Assembly (NCBI GenBank): GCA_030587605.1
Contig: JAUQYT010000360.1
Coordinates: 1-13,781, forward strand
Direction of reading: 5' to 3'
Length of the DNA stretch: 13,781 nt
Source: Candidatus Njordarchaeum guaymasense
GTDB taxonomy: Archaea > Asgardarchaeota > Njordarchaeia > Njordarchaeales > Njordarchaeaceae
Part shown: positions 1 to 7,363 of the stretch, one piece after another
Layout: each line of letters starts with the position of its first letter
How positions within the stretch are numbered: position 1 is the stretch's first letter
The notes under the pieces: model-generated
Seen by the model: the letters and a program-made list of their open reading frames with translations, nothing else
Told to the model about the DNA's origin: nothing
Databases searched by the model: none
Translations under genes and position numbers: made by a program

Positions 1-912
1 AGAGCCGACTTAGACTTAGCATTGAAATGCGATCTTTCTGGAATAAGCATTGAACTTCCATCAAGTGACATGTGGATTCGAAAGGTCCTTATGTCGTCTA
101 GGAGAAAGATCATTGATCAAGCGATCGAGTCAGTATCCTACGCAAAGGAACATGGCCTGAACGTCGCATTCTATCTCCAGGATGCTCCACGAGCTGACCC
201 GAGTTTTCTAAAGCAATTCATAACTGTCTTGAGCAACCAAACCAAAGTAGATGCTATTGGGCTATGCGACAGTTGGGGAATTGCGAGTCCAGAAGGCTTC
301 AGACATCTCATCAGAGAAGTAAGACAATGGACGGAGCTTCCGATTGGGACACATTGCCATAATGACTTTGGATTGGCAACAGCGAATGCTTTGGCCGGTC
401 TCTCAGCAGGGGCTATCATGGTGACAACAACTGTGAATGGTATAGGTGAGAGATGCGGTCTAACATCCCTGGAGGAGATAGCTGTCGCACTGCGAGTGCT
501 ATACAATATTGATGTTGGAATAGAATACAGAAGGCTCTGCGAACTCTCTAGAGTTGTTGAGAAGGCTACAAAAATAGGCATATCTGGATTAAAGCCGATA
601 GTGGGACAAAGAGCTTTTGCTTGGGAGAAGGAAACGTCCATTCAAGCCCTAGAAAGACTTAAGGCCGAGGGCGGTCTGAAGGCAGGATTGCCGTATCAAC
701 CTGACTTCGTGGGAAACAACTTCAAAGTCTTTCTAGGAAAACGGACTGGAAACAGAGGGATCGCATGGAAGGCCAGTCAGCTAGGTTTCGAACTGACAAA
801 TCAGCAAACTGAAAATGCACTTGCTGCTGTCAAGAAATCACTGAGAAAGCAACAACCGCTCACCGATCAGGGATTTTCGAAGATCCTGACGAGAATACTA
901 AGCGTGTCATGA
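1..912 (+). CDS. DRE-TIM metallolyase (HMGL-like; isopropylmalate/homocitrate synthase-related), 5'-truncated by window
   Basis: The reading frame is open from base 1, so the N-terminus (including the DxxE/DRE catalytic region) lies upstream of the window. Visible are the C-terminal half of the TIM barrel with the metal-binding HxHND motif (HCHND, 352-366), the following A-x-AN-x-LAGLSAGA helix, and the NGIGERCG motif near 436. A C-terminal linker/subdomain follows, with the family pattern P-x-FVG...LGKRTG at about 700-750. There is no LeuA-type allosteric regulatory domain after it, so the protein is short, like homocitrate synthases or aldolase-like members. In known 2-isopropylmalate/homocitrate synthases a conserved His lies in a FAHESGIH-like segment; here the equivalent stretch reads FAWEKE (Trp codon at 622-624). 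The exact reaction (Claisen condensation with an acyl-CoA, or retro-aldol cleavage) is therefore uncertain. The family call is firm, the substrate unknown. Aminotransferase gene downstream on the same strand. Confidence 0.85.
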   Translation, partial: RADLDLALKCDLSGISIELPSSDMWIRKVLMSSRRKIIDQAIESVSYAKEHGLNVAFYLQDAPRADPSFLKQFITVLSNQTKVDAIGLCDSWGIASPEGFRHLIREVRQWTELPIGTHCHNDFGLATANALAGLSAGAIMVTTTVNGIGERCGLTSLEEIAVALRVLYNIDVGIEYRRLCELSRVVEKATKIGISGLKPIVGQRAFAWEKETSIQALERLKAEGGLKAGLPYQPDFVGNNFKVFLGKRTGNRGIAWKASQLGFELTNQQTENALAAVKKSLRKQQPLTDQGFSKILTRILSVS

Positions 913-983
913 AGCTTCAACTCTTTGATCAAGTGCTAGAGCTTGTTCGACATCCTTCAGAGTTGACAAGGATCTGGATCTGA
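909..983 (+). CDS. Possible 24-codon ORF overlapping the HMGL-like gene stop (ATGA)
   Basis: The stop codon of the preceding gene (TGA, 910-912) overlaps an ATG at 909 in an ATGA arrangement typical of translational coupling. The ORF runs 24 codons (starts MKLQLFDQVLELVRHPSELT). It has no recognisable domain and is too short to judge by codon use. It could be a chance ORF or the remnant of a lost downstream gene. Confidence 0.15.
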   Translation: MKLQLFDQVLELVRHPSELTRIWI

Positions 984-1008
984 ATTCTTCCATGCCCGGC
1001 TAGTTCCC

Positions 1009-1024
1009 CACAAGAGATAAATTT
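1009..1024 (+). promoter_or_regulatory. Putative archaeal promoter (BRE + TATA) for the aminotransferase
   Basis: A purine-rich CACAAGAG followed by ATAAATTT resembles a BRE/TATA pair. The TATA centre is about 38 bases before the likely start at 1058, which predicts a transcript start near 1045 and a short leader. The call rests on pattern and spacing only. Confidence 0.4.
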
Positions 1025-1057
1025 GCTGCTTGGTCGTGCTAGTGGTGTGATCGAAAA

Positions 1058-2296
1058 TTGGTGACCAAGGCAGCTCTGAGGCTTCACGGAACCTCATCAG
1101 AACCTGATTTCCTGCGGCATATTGGCTTCGAACATATCAAAGAGAAATTCTGTAAGTCAGGGCGGAAAGTATACGCGCTTCATGGCGCTGATGTATTGGA
1201 ATGGGGACACTCAAATGATGCCCTGACTCAGATGCTTGGTGAGGTATCCAGCGAAGGATGGGGTGGACACTACTCAGAAACCACAGACCTGATAGTGCAG
1301 TTGAAACAGTCAATAGCCTTCTTTGAGAGAGCCATGAGGGGCATAGAATGTTCTCCCGAAGACATAATCCCGGTGCCTGGTGTGGCTGGCGCTTGGAACA
1401 TTCTGCACTACACCCTTCTCGACCCAGGCGATGAGATGTTATGCATTCAGCCAGCTCACTACTTCTGGGGACCAGCATCTTACCTCCATCACTATAGTGC
1501 GAAAGCTGTCGGGGCACTCACAAATGAATCTGAGGCCTGGGAACCAGACACAGAAGACTTGCGATCCAAGATATCAACCAAAACAAAAGCAATAGTCATA
1601 GTCTATCCCAACAACCCTACCGGCGCGGTCTACAGTAATGGGGCTCTACGGCGCATTCTGGATATTGCGGGTGAACATGACCTGTTGGTCATAGCTGACG
1701 AGATCTACGGGCTGGTCAGTTATGACGGACTCGAAGTGAAGTCAGTTGCTGCCAAGTCACCTGAAACACCGGTGGTTACAATGTACAGTATGTCTAAATT
1801 CTTCATGAAGCCTGGATGGCGTCTTGGCTTCATCCACATGTGCGACCCAAGAGGTAAACTGGGGGAATTCAGGCGTGTTCTCGAAACAGTTGCCAGCACC
1901 TATGGATATGGGATAAAGGCTTTGTCCACCGTGATGCTTGCGGCGGGAGCCAAAGCTTTCAGAGGACCGTACGACGCAAGCAGAGAATTTGTAAAGAGGT
2001 TAGAAGCGAGAAGAGATTTCACGTTCAAAAGGTTGAACGAGATAGAAGGGATAAGATGCACAAAGCCGAAGGCGAGTCTATACGCATTTCCACGCATAGA
2101 GGCCGTAGGGAAGGGTTGGGACAGCGAGGAACAATTTCTGACTGAACTCCTAAACGAGGAGGGAGTAGTCTTCAGCCCAGGTTCTCTCTTCGGACCCCAA
2201 GGAGCTGGACACTTCAGAACCTTGATACTGCCTGAGATAGAAGTACTTGAGGAGGTCTATTCGAGGCTAGAGAGGTTTATGGAGAAACATTCCTAG
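1058..2296 (+). CDS. Class I/II PLP-dependent aminotransferase (AspC/AlaA-like)
   Basis: 412-residue fold-type I aminotransferase, a normal length for the family. Numbering from the TTG at 1058: the PNNPTG motif at 184-189, ADEIYG with Asp214 (salt bridge to the PLP ring nitrogen) and Tyr217, the Schiff-base lysine Lys247 in SMSKFFMKPG, and Arg255 in GWRLG. A second Arg expected to bind the substrate carboxylate lies towards the C-terminus. It should move an amino group between an amino acid and a 2-oxo acid in the cytoplasm; the substrate cannot be assigned. The start is either TTG 1058 or the adjacent GTG 1061; a weak GGTGTGA lies about 9 bases upstream, and a TATA-like element about 38 bases upstream. 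It stands alone on its strand between the HMGL-like gene and a convergent enolase-superfamily gene, a context that suggests amino acid breakdown or synthesis rather than general nitrogen metabolism (inference). Confidence 0.9.
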   Translation: MVTKAALRLHGTSSEPDFLRHIGFEHIKEKFCKSGRKVYALHGADVLEWGHSNDALTQMLGEVSSEGWGGHYSETTDLIVQLKQSIAFFERAMRGIECSPEDIIPVPGVAGAWNILHYTLLDPGDEMLCIQPAHYFWGPASYLHHYSAKAVGALTNESEAWEPDTEDLRSKISTKTKAIVIVYPNNPTGAVYSNGALRRILDIAGEHDLLVIADEIYGLVSYDGLEVKSVAAKSPETPVVTMYSMSKFFMKPGWRLGFIHMCDPRGKLGEFRRVLETVASTYGYGIKALSTVMLAAGAKAFRGPYDASREFVKRLEARRDFTFKRLNEIEGIRCTKPKASLYAFPRIEAVGKGWDSEEQFLTELLNEEGVVFSPGSLFGPQGAGHFRTLILPEIEVLEEVYSRLERFMEKHS

Positions 2297-2304
2297 TTAC
2301 TGAT

Positions 2305-2319
2305 GGCCTGACCAAGGCC
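2305..2319. other. Short hairpin just after the aminotransferase stop
   Basis: GGCCT (2305-2309) and AGGCC (2315-2319) form a 5-bp stem with a 5-base loop, nine bases after the stop codon in the convergent intergenic gap. There is no clear T-run after it, so a terminator role is only possible. Confidence 0.2.
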
Positions 2320-2428
2320 TTGCAAACAGTAGCTAGGCATCCTCTCAAACGAGATTTGAAACGGATCGTAGAACCGTACTTCAAACCCATCGCTTGTTAC
2401 GAAACACGATGAAGCTTCGTTGACTTAA

Positions 2429-3514
2429 CTAGTTGATTCGAAATTCTTCCAATTTCTTCTCGTCTAGTTCGACTCCTAACCCGGGAGTCCTGGGAACTGT
2501 CATGCAACCCCTTTTCAGTTCCGGATATTCATCGGGACTCGGGCGAAAAAATTCAACATACATAACTGAGGGTACAACAGCTGCAAGGTGTGCATGCACG
2601 TTTTGGTCCCAGACAGTTCCTGCGCTTCCGTCCCAATGTGGTGCTAAAGGTGTATTATGCGCGCTTGCCATCGCGGCAACCTTTAACCATTCGGAAACTC
2701 CGCCGACAACTGTAACATCAGGTTGAAGGATGTCTACAGCTCTCGATTCTATCAAGTCTCTGAATCCATATCTTGTGTATTCAGATTGGCCGGATGCTAT
2801 TGGCACGTCAATGGCGTTTGCGACACGTGCACAACCTTTCATATCATCAATCCAGATTGGTTCTTCAAACCAATAAACGTCCAGTTTCTCGAGTTCTCTC
2901 CCTATCTTGATTGCTGCTTTCACTTCATAGGCGTTATTTGCGTCCACTATGAGTTTCACGTCATATCCGATCGCTTTCCTGACGGTCTTTACTCTTTCTA
3001 TGTCCTTATCTATAGTCTGAACCCCTATTTTCATCTTGACAGCGTCGAATCCCAGCTCCCTATAGCGAGACATCTCGTCTGCCAACTCACGTGTTGTCTT
3101 TCCCTTTCCATAGTATCCTCCAGATGCGTAGCATGGCACCTCTTCACGGAAGCCTCCGAGAAGCTTGTACAAGGGAAGGCCTAGCTTCTTTCCCTTGATA
3201 TCCCACAAGGCCATGTCTATTACAGATAGGACACGGATCGCGGTACCCTTACGCTCCCTGTAGATTTCGTTGAACAAATTGTACCAGGTTTTTTCTGTCG
3301 CTAGAGGGTCCTCTCCTGTCAAGTACTTTGCCATATTCTTTTCCAGAATGTAGTAGAAACTCCACGGATTGTTGTATTGTACTGGGCTATATCCAAACCC
3401 AGTAATTCCCTCGTCAGTAGATATGCTTACCATAAAGTAGTCGATTCTATCTAGAATTCGCAAGTGATACTCGATCGGATTTTTCATCGGAACAGATAGT
3501 AATACTGGCTTCAC
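2429..3514 (-). CDS. Enolase-superfamily protein (mandelate racemase/acid-sugar dehydratase subgroup)
   Basis: 361 residues from a GTG start at 3514; the N-terminal capping-domain pattern (STDEGITGFG) begins near residue 33, as expected for a full-length protein. Barrel motifs: KMK with Lys160/Lys162, metal ligands Asp191 (VDANNAY) and Glu217 (WFEEP), the Asp266-His293 dyad (LQPD and PHWD) typical of the mandelate racemase group, and Glu321 at the end of strand 8. Members abstract the proton alpha to a carboxylate, most often dehydrating sugar acids or hydroxy acids with Mg2+. The third metal ligand, normally the Glu of a G-E motif after strand 5, appears as Gln243 (ASGQSE), with a Glu two residues on. 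It may be a subfamily variant or an altered active site. No Shine-Dalgarno is obvious at the start. It is transcribed divergently from the M24 hydrolase gene and convergently with the aminotransferase gene. Superfamily certain, substrate unknown. Confidence 0.9.
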   Translation of the reverse strand: MKPVLLSVPMKNPIEYHLRILDRIDYFMVSISTDEGITGFGYSPVQYNNPWSFYYILEKNMAKYLTGEDPLATEKTWYNLFNEIYRERKGTAIRVLSVIDMALWDIKGKKLGLPLYKLLGGFREEVPCYASGGYYGKGKTTRELADEMSRYRELGFDAVKMKIGVQTIDKDIERVKTVRKAIGYDVKLIVDANNAYEVKAAIKIGRELEKLDVYWFEEPIWIDDMKGCARVANAIDVPIASGQSEYTRYGFRDLIESRAVDILQPDVTVVGGVSEWLKVAAMASAHNTPLAPHWDGSAGTVWDQNVHAHLAAVVPSVMYVEFFRPSPDEYPELKRGCMTVPRTPGLGVELDEKKLEEFRIN

Positions 3515-3738
3515 ACTAGTTATCTTCGTTGCGACACACCAACCATTCGCGTCACAACACTGAGGTAGTGACTCACATATTACTCTTCATGATCCAAGCT
3601 TCAATACTTCCTCTCACCACTAGCCCAAATCCCTCGCCGGGTTGGCTAAGGGCGAGCCAGTTGATCTTGCGATCTGGTAGCTCATCTCTGGGGCCAACGC
3701 AAGCATTTATCTGGATATTGCCATCATCCCGCGATGGG
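3515..3738. promoter_or_regulatory. Divergent regulatory region with inverted repeats and a TATA-like box
   Basis: About 220 bases separate the divergent enolase-superfamily and M24 genes. The region contains CTCGCC (3633-3638) / GGCGAG (3651-3656), a 6-bp inverted repeat with a 12-base spacer, overlapping TGGCT (3643-3647) / AGCCA (3655-3659). A TATA-like ATTTATC lies near 3703-3710, 30-45 bases before the M24 start candidates. The repeats could be operator sites for both genes; no regulator gene is in the window. Confidence 0.35.
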
Positions 3739-3750
3739 ATGAAGGGAACG

Positions 3751-4926
3751 ATGAGCGACGTAGAGGTGTTGTATGCAGATTTTCCTGAGGAAGAGTATGT
3801 GACGCGTTGGAAAAAAGCCCAAGACATGATGGCTAAGGACAATATCGACGCCCTTTTCATAACAGAGGAGCACAACTACGTTTACTTCACAGGACACAGA
3901 TCAATGCAGAACAAAATAGACACCATAAGAGAGTACGCATTCATACTACCGAGAAACGGCGCACCAGTAGTAGTCACCATGCCTTTCGAAGTGGGACACG
4001 TGCTTCAAGCCACATGGGTGAAAGATGTAAGAGAGTATAGGGAGATGTACAAACACAACGATTTGTTCGTTCAGACGATTGAGGATATGGGGCTAGGTGA
4101 TGGAGTCATCGGGGCGGAGCTGGGACGGGAACAATACCTACAAATAAGCTATAACGACTTCAACGATCTGCGGAACCGACTGCCGAAGGCAAAATTCGTA
4201 GACGCAGCCCAAATGCTCCTTGATCTCCGAGCAGTCAAGTCGCCAGCAGAGGTAGAAATGTGTAGGAAAGCATCAGTCATCGGCGCCAAGGCAATTGAGC
4301 ATCTTTTCGAAGTGGCAAAAGAGGGCATGACAGGACACGAACTTGCGAAAATAGTTAGAATGAGCATGGCGCAGGAAGGGGCGGATAGCTCTGTGGTCTT
4401 CGTCATGGCTGGTTTTGACTTTACAGGCAGAATGGGGATGGGTGTCACGTGCCCAACCGATCGCAGACTTAGAAGACATGATACGGTGTGTATCGATGTG
4501 CAGGCTGAGTACAAAGGGTATTGCTGTGACATAGCTAGAACATTCGCGGTAGGCGAGGCCCTGCGCGAACAAAAGGATATGTACAGATTCACCTACAGTC
4601 TTACGCGTAGATGCATCGACCAAGTAAGACCTAGCATTAGAGCTGAGGACATAAAGAGGTTCTGCAACTCAGAGCTGGAGAAACTTGGCAAAACGACAGC
4701 AGGGGTAGGCAGAATCGGGCACGGTGTAGGAGTACTACCAACCGAGTATCCCTCTTTTATGTTAGGGGAGAAGACAGTACTCCAGGCAGGTATGGTGTTT
4801 GCACTCAACCCTAACTTTACAACGCCGTTCGGCCTGTTTAACGCCGAAGACAACTTGGTCGTAACAAGAAGTGGCTACGAGATTCTTTCGAAGCCAGAAT
4901 GTGATCCTGAACTGATTGTAATATGA
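3751..4926 (+). CDS. M24-family (Xaa-Pro peptidase/creatinase-like) hydrolase with altered metal site
   Basis: 391 residues from ATG 3751. An in-frame ATG at 3739 is almost as good, and the reading frame stays open further upstream to 3529, but that stretch looks like noncoding DNA. The N-terminal creatinase-type domain (about 10-145) is followed by the pita-bread catalytic domain (about 160-385). Expected M24B metal ligands: Asp249 (CIDV), Asp260 (CCDIART), His324 (GHGVG), and Glu366 (AEDN). The remaining ligand, the Glu of the usual 'EP' motif, is replaced by Asn353 (ALNPNF). Relatives split Xaa-Pro bonds, creatine, ectoine or DMSP; several of the non-peptidase members have altered metal sites, so this may be a non-peptidase amidohydrolase. 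It stands near an M20 hydrolase and an importer operon on the opposite strand. Family certain, activity open. Confidence 0.85.
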   Translation: MSDVEVLYADFPEEEYVTRWKKAQDMMAKDNIDALFITEEHNYVYFTGHRSMQNKIDTIREYAFILPRNGAPVVVTMPFEVGHVLQATWVKDVREYREMYKHNDLFVQTIEDMGLGDGVIGAELGREQYLQISYNDFNDLRNRLPKAKFVDAAQMLLDLRAVKSPAEVEMCRKASVIGAKAIEHLFEVAKEGMTGHELAKIVRMSMAQEGADSSVVFVMAGFDFTGRMGMGVTCPTDRRLRRHDTVCIDVQAEYKGYCCDIARTFAVGEALREQKDMYRFTYSLTRRCIDQVRPSIRAEDIKRFCNSELEKLGKTTAGVGRIGHGVGVLPTEYPSFMLGEKTVLQAGMVFALNPNFTTPFGLFNAEDNLVVTRSGYEILSKPECDPELIVI

Positions 4927-4985
4927 CTCAATGACGCTTAGAGATGCATCTGTGTACGAGCACAGCCACATGACACGTGTGTGTT

Positions 4986-5008
4986 CGGCTCCTTTGAGCC
5001 GTCTTAAT
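4986..5008 (+). terminator. Hairpin with short T-rich tail after the M24 gene
   Basis: CGGCTC (4986-4991), loop CTTT, GAGCCG (4996-5001) is a perfect 6-bp GC-rich stem, followed by TCTTAATT. It lies about 60 bases after the M24 stop, in the convergent gap before the M20 gene. It could end transcription from the left, and the stem is symmetric enough to affect the opposite strand too. Confidence 0.4.
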
Positions 5009-5049
5009 TCATGACTTGGGGACTTAACCAGAATCACTGAAATGGTATT

Positions 5050-6234
5050 CTAGGGTGCGTGCACTCCTAAGAACTCAACGGCGGCGACTGCATAGATCTT
5101 GGCTGCCGCTTGAACCTGTTCTAACTCAACGTATTCGTCAGGTTTGTGGGCGTGCTTCATGTTCCCAGGCCCGAAAATCGCCACAGGGATATTGGTCCTA
5201 TGGTTTATGAATGCACCGTCCGTGCCATATGGCAATGTCCCTGTCCTAGGAGTCCTACCTACTACCAACGAGTATGCTTCTGCGAGGGACTTGATGATGG
5301 GTTGACTTGCGTCTATCAAGATTGGTTCATAACTGAACACGCATCTAGCTTCGGCCTTGAAATCTTCATCTTCCTTCTGAATACTCCGAATTATCTTCTG
5401 TAGGTCTGCCATAGCTTTCTCTGAGTTTTCTCCTATTGTTAGTCGTCGATCTATCTCTACCCTACAATTCTCCGGAACAACATTGATTGCAGTGCCTCCT
5501 TCTATCAGATTAGCACTAACGGTTCCTTTCCCCAAGGTGGGATGGTTTGCAGTGTGGAGCTCCTTAAGAGCCATGATCAGCTTGGCTGCTTTTTCGATTG
5601 CGTTTATTCCCTGATCGGGAACGCCCGCATGAGCTGCCTTGCCTTTGACTTTGGCTACGATTTGGCACGTCGCCTTATGACCTAGACCTATGACCAAGTC
5701 TGTTGGTTCGGCTATGATTGCTGCTTTACCTTTGACTGCGTTCCTGTCTAGGAGTTCTACGATTCCTTTCCTTTCAGTAAGTTTCTCTGGAACTTCCTCG
5801 CAGACAGTCGCTATCAAGGTAAGGTTGCCAAGCAACTTGACATCCGCTTTCTTCAAAGCGTTGACGGCCATCGTCATGGCTGAAAGCCCTGCTTTCATAT
5901 CACACGCTCCCCTCCCATAGAGCCTATTGCCTCTCACTTCAGCGCCGTATGGGTCAAAGACCCACTCTTTTCGATCTCCTACTGGAACGGTGTCCAAGTG
6001 GCCGCAGAGGATAAGATTATTGCCATCCGATCTGGAGTTCCATTTCCCTATAAGATTGGTCCCAATGCTCTCGACTGAAAGACCAACGTGTTCCATTTCT
6101 CTCGCTACAAGCTCTGTTACTTGAGTTTCGTCTCCGCTGACGCTCGGTGTCCTGACGAGTTGCTTGAGAAAGCCCAGCGTACGTTTCTCGTCTACTGCAC
6201 TGGCAATTCGAAGAGCGATATGAGAAATTTGCAT
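5050..6234 (-). CDS. M20-family metallo-deacylase/peptidase (ArgE/DapE-like)
   Basis: 394 residues if begun at ATG 6234, which places the family's opening helix (LKQLVRTPSVSGDE) near residue 23. In-frame alternatives are ATG 6285 and TTG 6333; they add a stretch that does not look like M20 sequence. All catalytic residues are present: His79 and Asp81 (GHLDT), bridging Asp112 (GACDMK), general base Glu146 and ligand Glu147 (CEEVP), ligand Glu176 (AEPTD), and His363 (HKPDE). Family members are cytoplasmic dinuclear-zinc enzymes that remove acyl groups from N-acyl amino acids (acetylornithine, succinyl-diaminopimelate) or split small peptides. The dimerisation domain lies at about 185-300. It is the last gene of the minus-strand importer operon, 16-67 bases after the luciferase-like gene, so it more probably acts on an imported N-acyl or peptide-like compound than in arginine or lysine synthesis (inference). 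Confidence 0.9.
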   Translation of the reverse strand: MQISHIALRIASAVDEKRTLGFLKQLVRTPSVSGDETQVTELVAREMEHVGLSVESIGTNLIGKWNSRSDGNNLILCGHLDTVPVGDRKEWVFDPYGAEVRGNRLYGRGACDMKAGLSAMTMAVNALKKADVKLLGNLTLIATVCEEVPEKLTERKGIVELLDRNAVKGKAAIIAEPTDLVIGLGHKATCQIVAKVKGKAAHAGVPDQGINAIEKAAKLIMALKELHTANHPTLGKGTVSANLIEGGTAINVVPENCRVEIDRRLTIGENSEKAMADLQKIIRSIQKEDEDFKAEARCVFSYEPILIDASQPIIKSLAEAYSLVVGRTPRTGTLPYGTDGAFINHRTNIPVAIFGPGNMKHAHKPDEYVELEQVQAAAKIYAVAAVEFLGVHAP

Positions 6235-6301
6235 CTTTGTCGTGTTCCACGGCGTTTCTTGAGTCCGGTAGCAGGGATTTCCCATGAGGCCATACGCTAA
6301 C

Positions 6302-7345
6302 CTATCTGAAGGTAGAAGCCACCTCTCTGTCAAATCTTCTCAATGTATCGACGAAAGAATTCAGATCAGGAGACAGACACGTCATAATAAAAAGTCTCAC
6401 ACCCGCCTCATAGTAGTCCTTGATTCTCTTGATGAGAGTATCAGGAGACCCTATGAGACTACTCTCTAAAGCCTTCTCCGGAGACTTTATGCCGATCCCT
6501 GCCACGATATTCGCCACGCGCTCTGCTTCTTGCACAGATTTCTCTGTCTCGACTCTGGCCACTTCGTCGCTATCAGCAAGATAGAGTGTCTTGCTCATAC
6601 AAATCTCAAAATCAACGTCCTCCCGGCCGTAGTCATGAGCTAGGTCATTAAGCATTCCGACTCCCTTTCTAATCAGCTCGGGTTCACCCCAGTCTGGCAT
6701 CCACCCTTCGGCAAATCTCGCCACTCTTCTTAGAACAGCTAGGTTCAGCTTGTCTTCACCAGGTTCTGGAACAGCGACGACTCCTCCTCCAACAATGATC
6801 GGTGGTGGAACGGTCTTCGGGAAGAAGTATGCTTCGTCAAAGCGAATGTATCTTCCAACGTGGCTTACCCGGCCTCCCCGAAACACTTTTCTCAAGACCT
6901 CCAAGTACTCATCTGTGATTCGTCCTCTCTCTGTATACGGTACGTTCAACGCTTTGAAGTCCCCAGGATAGTCGCCGATCCCGACTCCTAGGACGAGGCG
7001 CCTCTCAGATAAGGCCTGAAGCGTAATCGCCTGTCGCCCCAGCACCAGTGGGTTTCTTAAAGGCAACACCAGTATCGATGTGCCCAATCGAATGGCCTTT
7101 GTGAAGCCTGCGACATATGTTAGTGTGGCCATTGACTCGTAGAAGTCTGGCTCATACTCTGGCGTGATCTGATTTGCAAGGCCTGAAGCCCTATGGCCTG
7201 CCCAGTCTCTTCCGTAGGAAATGTGGTCGTGAACCCACACGGAATCTAAGCCGACTCTTTCAGCTTCTAAGGCAACCCTGCTAATAGCTTCCACGCTTGC
7301 GAGAGGCCCAGAGTGAGGAAGCTTAATGCCGAATCTCACGCGCAT
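6302..7345 (-). CDS. Luciferase-like (LLM) flavin/F420-dependent oxidoreductase
   Basis: 347 residues from ATG 7345. The N-terminal strand and helix of the (beta/alpha)8 fold (RFGIKLPHSGPLASVE, then AEAERVGLDSVWVHDH-type pattern) are clear. They are followed by RLGTSILVLPLRNPLVLGRQ, LGVGIGDYPGDF and PPIIVGGG, all characteristic of the bacterial luciferase-like family (Mer, Fgd, alkane monooxygenase types). Archaeal members usually use coenzyme F420 and transfer hydride, while others use FMNH2 and O2; the sequence does not decide between these. The gene starts 18 bases after the second permease stop and is followed by the M20 gene, so it belongs to the importer operon. A role in reducing or oxidising the imported compound is inferred from position. 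Confidence 0.88.
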   Translation of the reverse strand: MRVRFGIKLPHSGPLASVEAISRVALEAERVGLDSVWVHDHISYGRDWAGHRASGLANQITPEYEPDFYESMATLTYVAGFTKAIRLGTSILVLPLRNPLVLGRQAITLQALSERRLVLGVGIGDYPGDFKALNVPYTERGRITDEYLEVLRKVFRGGRVSHVGRYIRFDEAYFFPKTVPPPIIVGGGVVAVPEPGEDKLNLAVLRRVARFAEGWMPDWGEPELIRKGVGMLNDLAHDYGREDVDFEICMSKTLYLADSDEVARVETEKSVQEAERVANIVAGIGIKSPEKALESSLIGSPDTLIKRIKDYYEAGVRLFIMTCLSPDLNSFVDTLRRFDREVASTFR

Positions 7346-7363
7346 GGCTCTCTGCAGATCCCT

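Noticed and set aside
2723..3184. 153-codon plus-strand ORF
   Set aside because: It is antisense to the enolase-superfamily gene, whose motifs on the minus strand are unmistakable; the antisense product is Cys/Phe/Tyr-rich with no domain.
3529..3738. N-terminal extension of the M24 protein
   Set aside because: The translated stretch is low-quality (His/Ser/Pro-rich), crosses the TATA-like box and inverted repeats, and is not part of any M24 domain.
4149..4623. Two overlapping minus-strand ORFs of 147 and 116 codons
   Set aside because: They are shadows of the M24 coding sequence on the other strand, with no recognisable protein features.
3751..6234. Ectoine degradation (DoeA/DoeB-like) assignment for the M24 + M20 pair
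   Set aside because: DoeB is not an M20 enzyme, no ectoine-specific genes or ectoine transporter signature are present, and the M24 metal site is altered; the resemblance is only at family level.
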